From Glossina fuscipes (taxonomy: Eukaryota > Arthropoda > Insecta > Diptera > Glossinidae), in the NCBI RefSeq assembly GCF_014805625.2, contig NW_023998432.1, positions 6,998,799-7,062,798 of the forward strand: a stretch of DNA of 64,000 nt. The letters run 5' to 3'. Below are positions 55,491 to 64,000 of this stretch, one piece after another; position 1 is the first letter of the stretch, and each line of letters starts with the position of its first letter. The notes under the pieces were generated by a model. The model did not search any database. It was not told where the DNA came from and saw only the letters and a list, made by a program, of their open reading frames with translations. The position numbers were made by a program, and so were the translations under genes.

Positions 55491-58400
55491 TGTGTGGTAA
55501 ACTAGGAACATGTACATTTTCGAACAGAAAAAAAAATCACTTTCTTGCTCATTGCGCACACCCTGCAATCGATAAAACAGTAAAAGTTTGTACGTATATT
55601 CTGTGAAAACAAAATAACGACGACATCCATCTAATATCATAGAGTTATGATAGAGTTTTATATATATATATATAATATTTACATGTACAAAATTATGGAT
55701 GTAAAGACTCTAACTCACCGGAATATAATTTTCTTACTTGTTGTGTCGTATAGCCAATGTTCTACCATGCACATACGTGTGTCGCATTTGATTGTGAGAT
55801 CAAGATGATCAAAATTTGTGGGCAGGAGAAATATACCAATTTCTGACGTCATAATCCTGCACTCTATTTTTTCTTTATGTCATTGTTTCAGTAGCAAAAA
55901 CGAAATTCAGAGGAATACAAGAGAATGCAAAATATAAGGAGAAAACCTGGCTATAACAAGGTACCTACAATAAGCAATATGAAATGCACAAATATATTAT
56001 TTGAAATTTCCTTACAATTTAGCAACTTATAACTAATATATAATATTTAGGAATTGTTGACGACTCGTTGGATCTATTTACTTGACCTTCGAAGTTAATC
56101 TAACAAGATCGTTAAAAATGAAAAAAATTGAGAATGCTTTTCGAAGTCTTCATCATGATTTCACCGGAACAATAGCAAGTAAAACCGGCTGAGTAAATAT
56201 TTATATTTACGCTGATTGAAACTATTTACGTTTTATGCAGTCATTGATCCCTTTTAAGATTTCCAAACCAGTTTGAATTGACTGATCCCTGTCTACGTAC
56301 ACGCAGGTGTTCGACAAATTAAAGGTTGCCGTTTTTATACTAATTTTAATTGCATTTCTAATAAAAGAAAATAACTTAAAAAGTATCAAAGTTGAAATAT
56401 TCGTGTGTCCTAAACAAACATACAGCGGTTGGAATCTGATTGGATTCAGAATTGAGTCAAACATTATTCGAATAACAAAATGTTCCTTTGATTACAAATG
56501 ACATTGCAGTTCTGTTTCTGCAAACTAATAAAAGTAATTATTTCTTTCCTGTCAATTCTTTAATACCTACCGCCACTTGTATTTTAATTTGCGATTACCC
56601 ACAAGACATCCGAATAATATAGACACTATGGATTATGCCTTAAATTTTAAAGCTTAATGTGTGGATCTAGAATAACAATGTTTTAATATACAAAAATAGA
56701 TAAATTTTGCTAAAATAAATACATTACAATACCGTTTGAATCAACTCCCAATTTTTTTGTCTATACGTTCGTAGATGTGGATGCTGCTGATTTTTCTAGC
56801 TAGGCAACTATTCACATGTGAAACAAACCTAAATTTTTCAATAATCAAAATTGTATAAATTCAATGGTATCTTCGATATTTATGTTTTTTTATACACAAA
56901 GATTTATTGTGGAATGACTTACATTGAATGTTCTATTCGGGGTTTTTGCAAATGCTATCATTACAAAATTTTGTGCTAACATAAAGCATTATTTCATTTG
57001 CACAAATATTGTAACAAAGGTGGAGCTTGGAGCCAGTTAGATGTACGCATTTGTTGTGGAGCAGCAATACACATAAAGCGAGGTTTTTTCTTTTAGACTG
57101 GAAATATTTATAGGCATACTAAAACAAAGTAATTGTACATGTTGCGTAAAAGCAAAGCACAAAATGTACACCGTTTTTTATGTGACAGATATACGCAGAT
57201 TTGCCGAAGAGTAGCCTATGAATGCGAATATTTTCACACAATTATTTTTATACAGTTTTATATACAGTTTTGCTAGTTTCTGGCATGTTAATCAACCACG
57301 TTTCTCTTGATTTATTAGGAATTTTTATTCAAGCCACATACTTGCTGTTGAACGATTAAGAGTTAAATTTCATTTTAATAAGGGCTGATATATATTTAAT
57401 ACGTATCTGTATCAGATATATATTTACATATGCATAATCGTAAATATACATACTTATACATATAGATACATCGAATAAACAATGTGAGACATTAGTAAGC
57501 CTTAAAGAAATAATTGAGATGGCATGTTAAGTAATTATGTTATCGATAATACCGCAATCGTAAATATCTATGGGAATTAACATAATGAAGCTTCACTTTG
57601 CTTTCGGTCTGGGAACAAAAGTTGAACATATGGAAATCGTTAAACATGAACACAATGAAGGCGCACGTCCTGAAAAATTGTTCAACGATTGTAACTGAAA
57701 ATTAGCATACGTTTCCGGTTTTCAGGTGGTTAATCGCATATCTGAAAGTTAACTTTCGTTCGGGAACATGCCGATAAATGGTTTTTTTCTCGATCGCGTA
57801 AGACTTTCGTGTCATTTTCCTCGTTATCAAACATATGTAAATGAAAAAGCAGGCGAAAGGGAAATTTTGTTTACATTTGATTGTCATTGACAAAATCCGA
57901 AAAATAACAGCTGGTTCTCCTCTCGTACAAACCAACTGTTTATATACCTAATATATGCATATTTTTATTTTAATTATTAAATACGCTAATTAACGAAGTA
58001 CAAATAATAAAAACTTCATAGTGAAAATGTTCGCTGCATTACTTCTTAATTGTTCTCCCAACCATAGAATCGATATACAAAAATATTCTTAAAAATGATT
58101 ATTAATATTAGGCAACAATATACAATAGCTATAGTCTACTCCACAATTGGTTATGATATGGTTTCTCACTTTACTGAGAAAAAAGCCTTTTTGCATGAAG
58201 CTATAAGTTTGGGAGATATGGACTTTAATTTAGTGCTGATATAGACTCCAGGCGATTATTCTTAAAAATCAATTGAAAATTTATTATACTACCGAAAACG
58301 AAAATGAAGGTTAACTTTAATTTATATTTTAACTCCATCGGCTGTTTGTAAATTCTTATTACCACCGTTTTTATCACTCTACTTGGTGGTCTTTCTCACA

Positions 58401-59395
58401 AAATCAATCAAAGCCAGTTTGGCTAATAATTTTACTCCATGCAACTCTTTGGTATGACTTCTCAAGTTACACTGACAGCCAAGTTTTTTGTGAAATATCG
58501 CCCATTTTCATTCTTTGTGTACTTTCTATATGTGCTTGAAGAGATCGGCCCTTAGATTGAACGCTTGAGTACAAAATCAACTTTTATTTATTGTTTGCAG
58601 ATGGGTTTTTAAGTATTCGAAGTTTGCAAATTCTTGTGGACAATATTGACACATATATTGCATCAGTTTTAGTATTCGACTGACCGTAAGTTTCTTATGA
58701 CTTTCTCTAATCATCTACTTCTACAACCTTATAGTCTGCCGTTAATGATTTGGGAATCTCTTCATCTAGTTCCAGAAGATCAGACTAAAAACGCGATTTA
58801 TGATACGTATATATGTCATATACGTATTTAATATGCTTACTTTACTGCTAATAAATATTTCTGTTAATTCTGAAATCGTTACATTCAAGTAATGCTCTCA
58901 GCTAACTTCCTCGCTAATTTCGCTTAATTTTACTTTGCAATGATACATTTACTTTGCAATCTTACATTTTATAGACAGACACGACATATTTTCTGCAAAT
59001 TTTCCGAATTTAAATGTTTTTAATTAATATTTTATTTTCGGTTTGTTGGGATGAAACAAAGTAAGCCAATAGAGAAAGGGGTTTATTTACTTAACTTAAA
59101 GTTCTTGCTCGATACATTTTGTTGTTGTTTATTATTTTATTTTGACTCAGCTGTTTGCAAATAAAAAATTTTCTTCTTTTTCTGTTATTCAGCAAATTAA
59201 CAACCGAAAATTCGCTGCGATGTATAAGGAAGGCCTAATGTGAACACTGAGCTCTTTGTTTGGGTCTTAGTAAAGTTGGGGTTAGATTTGTAATTTAATA
59301 TTATTATTTATTTATTTTAGTTATTTGATTAAATTTTTTTATTATATTGCTTGTTTTACGTCCGCCACGTTATTTTTTATAACTTTTGTGAAAAT
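55491..59395. other. Long AT-rich interval without recognised genes
   Basis: Contains (TA)n at about 55660-55675 and ATA/CATA-rich DNA at 57390-57475. 57690-57950 is somewhat less AT-rich with an E-box CAGCTG at 57908 but no supported gene. 80-codon and smaller frames (56222-56501, 57702-57935) are unrecognised. Confidence 0.4.
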
Positions 59396-59399
59396 ACGC

Positions 59400-60665
59400 A
59401 TATTACTCTTCCGTTCCGAAGGATACAACAGAAGAGCGAGGAGTAAATTCCGATGTGTAAAACGTAATGCGGTAAATGAGTGCAAAAATTATATGAAAGA
59501 ATGGTGGATGTGAGAGCAAAAAAGTGTAAAAGAGAGTAGGTTCATAAATTGACTGTAAACGCTTATAAGTCTTGATGATATAATTTGAAAATGAAAAAAT
59601 TGCGACGTAAGCTGTTAAATTTCCAGAAAGCAAAATGTCAAGACTGCTGTGGTCACGAAGACCGCTTATACTCAATTTGCAAAGTAGGGAATGGCGAATA
59701 GAAGTGGCAAAATTCGGACAGACAAATAGGATATGTGATCCGGAACTTGTAAGACTCCCCATGTACATAAAGGTTTATCTACTATGTTAATTTTGAATAG
59801 ATGATCATTACATCTCGTTTGATTTAACATTAGTCTGACAAATTATGTCACGTCTAAGTCCGCAATTGATAAGCCAAGGGGCTTTATTTATTTTTGCAAA
59901 TAAAGAGTATAAATGACGAACATCGCTGTTGCCAAGAAAGAGGTGAATGCTTTTTGTAGAGTGTGCTAAGAACTGTAACTGTGTATGATGGTCTGGAAAA
60001 TGCCTTTTTATCTGCAGTGTTGTTGCTAGGAATGCCCATGTAACTGCGCACTCAGAGAAAATGAAAACAAAGTGTATCAGACTTGAGGCTATAAAATAAG
60101 GAACTGGTTTCTAATAAGTAGGGGTGAGATTTACACGAGATAAATTATTGTAAAGCGGATAACAAAGATTTACTGTCTGACACTATAAGGAATTTCTTTT
60201 GAACTTGAGTATTCGCTTGTGGATGGCTTCTAGCTCGCAACATCAGCCTTAGATCCATCAGAAAAGATGAATGAAAAATGTTTCCATTTTTTATTGACCA
60301 AGTTCGAGTGACGGTTGTGTACCTCGGTCGGAGTAATTGTGGATTTCCTCACTGGTAAAAAGTTAATTACTGATCGAAAATATTGAGCACCAAATTTAAT
60401 TTTGTTTTTAGAATGTTGAGATTACTAGTTTTGTCAACAAAAATTTTAAAGAAAGAAGGGAGGAATTTAATGATACAAAGTTATAAATGAAAGCTAAGGC
60501 CGGATTATTCTCAAAAAAAAAAAAAATTCTTTTAGAGGCATAACATTTGCCATCAGTTCCAAGCTTAGTATGTGTGTAGAATTTATGCCACCAAGAACTA
60601 GGCGAAGGCATTTCCATTGGATTCTGCATAACCTCAGAAGGTCCTTCTTTGGGATGTCCAATTGG
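59400..60665 (-). mobile_element. LINE with RNase H (I-group), RT deleted
   Basis: Minus-strand remnant. At 60640-60400 an endonuclease-like piece reads KFYTHTKLGTDGKCYAS. After an approximately 100-base unclear stretch, RNase H is readable: FSFIFSDGSKADVAS near 60280 (first Asp), VSDSKSLLSAL near 60165 (second Asp block), and VRSYMGIPSNNTADKKA near 60010, where the usual SHVG His is Tyr. The C-terminal part follows at 59745-59560 (LFVCPNFATSIRHSLLCKLS, GNLTAYVAIFSFSN), the usual EH.FF.CPNF tail. The entire RT between endonuclease and RNase H is missing. It is a different family from the 34-40 kb LINE. Confidence 0.75.
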
Positions 60666-60779
60666 AATGAACAGGCGTATTTTAATTATGGTCTGATTAA
60701 GCTATTTGGAATTTATTTTGTTCTCAATTTACCGTTGTTTTCTTTTATAAACGCAACTTCTAGCCATCAATGCTAACTC

Positions 60780-61795
60780 AGAACAACCAAGAATAATACA
60801 AAACTAAACTCTTACCTTCATGTGATTAGCGTATGCAATATTGGTTTTATTTCTTTTTTTTTCGTAATCTTTGTTTTAAATACAATCCTGTTAAAAGTCG
60901 TGTTATTAATCTCGTTAGTAAATTAATTATTAGTTAGTACATTAAGTATGCGTAGAGCGAAAACTTTTGTCAACTTTTGTACTTGCGGTTGACGCTATAT
61001 TTAATATTTGGTGATGGCGTGATCTATTAAAAAGAAAAAGATGGTCACGCAGAGGAATAGCGATGACCATGGTAATTGTTAAGGTCATTGTTTCGAAGAA
61101 ATTGACTAATAAATCGAAAAGGGTAAGTAAATTAAGAGCTAAATAAGAGCTGGACACAATTAAGAAAACAGTGAGAACACAAGAAAAATGCCAGAACTTA
61201 AAGAAAACAAATTAAAAAGAAAACATTCACAAATAAATCTATTGTAATGTATGTTACTTAAATGAATAATATATATATATAAATTGATTTGAAGATTGTT
61301 ATTATTGCATGTTAAATTACACTGAATTGCAATAGGTGCAGTAAGCTGTATGTGAGCTACAACTACAACTATTTGCACATATATTTATGAAAGCATACAC
61401 ACAACTGCATTTAAATTAACGTTATGTCAGAAGTGCACCGAAACTATCAATATATATGGATAATTTCTTCTATACATAACAAAGGTACTTAGTTCCATTC
61501 TTCGTTACGTAATCAACTTCATTATTAACTTCATCATCTCTAATATCAATGTCATCATCTGCAGTAACAAACAATCGGCATATAAGGTTCTTCATCGTAT
61601 TTATTTTACATATTTAGCATATGAACCTAACATAATTTAAGTATTCATACATACTTATACGTTATACTTATAACTTATTAAATCCGTCCCCTTCTACTTA
61701 ATGTAGAGATATTGATATTGATTTTTCTATTAAAAGTAATATGAATTAAAAAGAAAAGAAAAAAATATATATACATTTATGTAAAAATGTTGTAA
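60780..61795. other. AT-rich DNA, nothing recognised
   Basis: No gene or element signal apart from TA-rich runs near 61270 and 61770. Confidence 0.4.
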
Positions 61796-62045
61796 TTTTT
61801 TTTTTTTTTTGGGTGAAGAAAACAGGTTAGAGGATCGTTGGACCAACTTTGGGTCTCCCATTAAAAATCATAGGCCGAGACCATAGCTAGGGCAGTGCAC
61901 CGAACGGCCAAGGGCTTATGATCTTCGGTAAATAGGTTTCATCGGCTCCGTTTGTTTCTATACGGATAAAGCACGGGTATTTCCTTTATAAGCAACCGCG
62001 TGGGGACTGTTCGTGGGACACAAGTCACCGTGACATTGTGCGAAA
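61796..62045 (-). other. GC-richer segment with poly(T) edge, possible retroposed 3' end
   Basis: A run of about 14 T (61797-61810) is followed by about 230 bases clearly richer in GC than the surroundings (gggtgaagaaaac, then gggtctcccatt, gcaccgaacggcc). A T run at the left edge suggests a minus-strand poly(A)-tailed insertion. No ORF or known RNA is recognised and no target-site duplication was found. Confidence 0.35.
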
Positions 62046-62049
62046 AGTT

Positions 62050-62285
62050 TGAAAAAATCACTTGCAACTTGGATTCGTACCGGCTGTAGGTGTGCCCTGT
62101 GCTCGTTGTGTACATGCTTTTTTTCCTTTTTATTTTTTATACATGAGTTATTATTTCCTTTTTTTTAGCTTTGCTTATATACCTTATATTTTTTTTTAGT
62201 AATAAATAGTAAAAGATTGGTTTCTAAGAGTCAATTGAATTCGACTGTTAATTTATTTTAGCTCATGTATAAACTAGAACAAAAA
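62050..62285 (+). mobile_element. CR1/jockey-group LINE, 3' UTR fragment
   Basis: Plus-strand match to the 3' UTR of the 9.9, 16 and 17 kb copies: gttgtgtacatgctttttttc at about 62106 and gagtcaattgaattcgactgttaattt at about 62228, ending near ttttagctcatgtataaac. Confidence 0.75.
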
Positions 62286-62795
62286 AGCTGGTGAAGCCAT
62301 TGGAAGGCGGTATAGACCATTCCTAACAATTTTGTTCACTCAAAAGGTTCGATGCGTCGTAATAGAAAAAACTTCAGCAGAAAGCACGCCCGAGCCTTAA
62401 TAAAGTCGGCGATAGATTTTGGTTATTGGTTTAAATTTATTAATTTTTCAATCTTCGTTGCTCTTGTGTTGGCGCGTTTTGACGTCTTCCACGTCTTTTC
62501 GTTTTTGTTATTCTTATATTCAGCAATTTCTATAATCAGTTTCAACATTTTTTTTGTTGATTTGTTGTTATTATTATTATTTATTTAGATTATTCTTCTC
62601 AAGGACAAAAAAGTTTTTATTTTTTGATATGTACGTGTTTTATTAGGCATACACATGTGTGCTAACTTTGATAAATTAGAAAGTGAATAGTGAAAGTCAA
62701 GAGTGTTATATTATGAACGAGAATGACAAAACAGTAAAGCAGTGTGCAATGGGATTTCGGGCTAGTTATTTGTAAAGTTAAGCAGATTCGCAGTT
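62286..62795. other. AT-rich DNA, nothing recognised
   Basis: A 78-codon plus-strand frame at 62352-62588 is Phe/Leu-rich and has no recognisable motif; it is probably chance. Confidence 0.35.
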
Positions 62796-62797
62796 TC

Positions 62798-63480
62798 CTC
62801 ACATTCTTGAGTGGTATATTTTAAGGAAAGAAAATATTGCTATAAAAATTGCTAAATTTCGAGATAGATTGGCTAATAGTTGTACTAAATGTGGACAGAT
62901 CAAAAAATGGCTGCTGAATTGTAGTGGACTTGTATAGGAAGAACTGTTTAATATATTCATTTTGTTTGAGTGATCGTTTCTGCTGTGATCTATTAATGCA
63001 ACAGCTGATATCATGACCTAAAATTAAATTATGGCCTAATGTGTATTTACGTAGCCAAACAATATATGTTTTGCGTTACGAATTAAATATGTTTGTTTAT
63101 CAGATTTTACAGTATGGAAATTTTTAAGGCTCTGAGCGAAAATTTTGAAAAAGAAGTGAAGTTTGTGGAACGATGTCAGGTCGGGAATGAAAGATAAAGT
63201 CAGGTGATTCTCAATAGATGAATTCTTTTTAGTAACGATTTTGAGGATGGTTTTGATAAATAAAACTTCTCAGATAGTGGCATCACGTTTGCCATCTGCA
63301 CCAAATTCAGTGTGCGTGTAAAGGTCATCACGCCTAGAGGTGACAGGGGACATTTCCACTGAAACCTATAAAGTCGCAAAAGCATCCAACAAAAACATGG
63401 TACTCTATCAAGAAGTTTTCGAGAAGCGAAAACAGAAGGATTGAGTTTTAACGGCAACGAATTCATCATAAAGTGGAAGT
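62798..63480 (-). mobile_element. Second deleted copy of the 59-60 kb LINE family
   Basis: The minus strand at about 63345-63280 reads DDLYTHTEFGADGKRDAT, matching YTHTKLGTDGKCYAS of the other copy, and the nucleotides align over about 85 bases (ggcatMacRtttgccatc). At about 62900-62830 it reads CPHLVQLLANLSRNLAIF then IAIFSFLK, the C-terminal CPNF...IFSF tail. Both RT and RNase H are missing between these blocks. Confidence 0.65.
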
Positions 63481-63754
63481 TGTACTAATTTGATAGCATG
63501 TGGGAAAAGTTGAGTATCTTATTTTCTTCACGAAGAATGTGCATGTTCGATGTCTAAATTTGCTTTGTGTTTATTTACAGCAAGCAGAAATTTAGCAGAA
63601 AGTTTATTTCAATCGGTAGGTGGGTGTGCGTTTTCTTTTTTTTGTTAAAGGAAGCAGTGGCGACATTAAAAAAGTGTCGAAAAGGCACTCGGAAGGGTTT
63701 CTCCGTTCAGAAAATTTGCACTGAAATTTAGTGAAGCTTTGGGCCAACATAAAA

Positions 63755-63890
63755 GCTCAGAATCCTATGCATTTGCTGATGATTTACAAGTTTTATTTGC
63801 GGGAAGTTTGATGATTTGGAAGGACATCAAGCCAAGGTTGAGTACCATTTGGAATGCGTTACCCTTTGAATGGGGTGAAAGTAATTGAAC
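63755..63890 (+). mobile_element. Isolated LINE RT motif (FADD)
   Basis: A plus-strand frame ESYAFADDLQVLFAGSL carries the RT catalytic box FADD in typical context (A-FADD----FAG), followed by IKPRLSTIWN. It is too short to classify. It lies opposite in strand to the neighbouring LINE pieces and may continue a larger remnant outside the window. Confidence 0.5.
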
Positions 63891-64000
63891 TGAACTGACC
63901 GAAAACATATGCGATGATATGTCGGCCCCCTAATATGCATTAATTTACATCTTACTCTAAGGGTAGGCGTAATCAATGTTAAAATTCTATCGACTATCGA

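Noticed and set aside
62352..62588. A 78-codon frame with hydrophobic C-terminus
   Set aside because: AT-rich chance frame, no motif, start in poor context.
1..64000. tRNA, rRNA, CRISPR array, bacterial operon or complete retroviral env
   Set aside because: No tRNA A/B box pair, rRNA core, regular spacer array, operon-like gene packing or envelope-type frame was seen by reading. A tRNAscan or profile search was not possible here.

Overview
The window is AT-rich animal nuclear DNA from a higher fly (brachyceran Diptera, possibly a tephritid). The evidence is short introns of 54-80 nt in the one clear host gene, dipteran-style A-rich 5' leader DNA ending in CAACAA motifs, TATA/Inr/DPE-type promoter elements, and a transposon set (CR1-, I- and Ty3/gypsy-type, Ty1/copia, Tc1, mariner) typical of flies. 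The order and species are inferred. A 100-base run of N at 42727-42826 marks a draft assembly. No bacterial or organellar gene, tRNA, rRNA or CRISPR array was seen.

Layout. 1-13 kb is a graveyard of elements: a minus-strand gag zinc-knuckle fragment (1.6-2.0 kb), a CR1/jockey-group LINE fragment (3.8-4.8 kb), an internally deleted Ty1/copia element (5.7-7.3 kb), and a Ty3/gypsy element (7.9-11.5 kb) whose RNase H region is split by a younger minus-strand LINE, followed by a Tc1 remnant. 13.8-14.9 kb holds two solo LTRs of different families, the first full of perfect hairpins. 16-21 kb holds three more pieces of the same CR1-group LINE, two of them tail to tail. 21-27 kb holds a deleted minus-strand gypsy element, several LTRs of its family, and a short array of palindromic repeats.

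28.7-40.0 kb is dominated by two same-strand copies of one I-superfamily LINE. The first is an old, fragmented fossil that has lost its reverse-transcriptase core. The second (34233-40011) is nearly full length: a 15-bp target-site duplication with one mismatch, a poly(A) tail, an initiator with a correctly spaced DPE, an open ORF1 and an ORF2 broken by three in-frame stops. 40.0-41.9 kb looks like the 5' leader of a host gene, with good splice signals but no long ORF. 42.6-48.2 kb again holds LTR, gag/pol, mariner and Tc1 remnants.

The clear host gene is a four-exon minus-strand PAQR-family gene of the MMD (monocyte-to-macrophage differentiation factor, PAQR10/11) type at 50343-51395. 53-55.5 kb is a degenerate gypsy element, and 59.4-63.9 kb contains two deleted copies of another RNase H-bearing LINE, a CR1-group 3' end and a lone RT motif.

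I found no convincing undescribed multi-gene system. The main interest is transposon archaeology: a codon-exact nested insertion, two ages of one LINE family, hairpin-rich LTR DNA, a palindromic repeat array, and repeated loss of the RT core in old copies.
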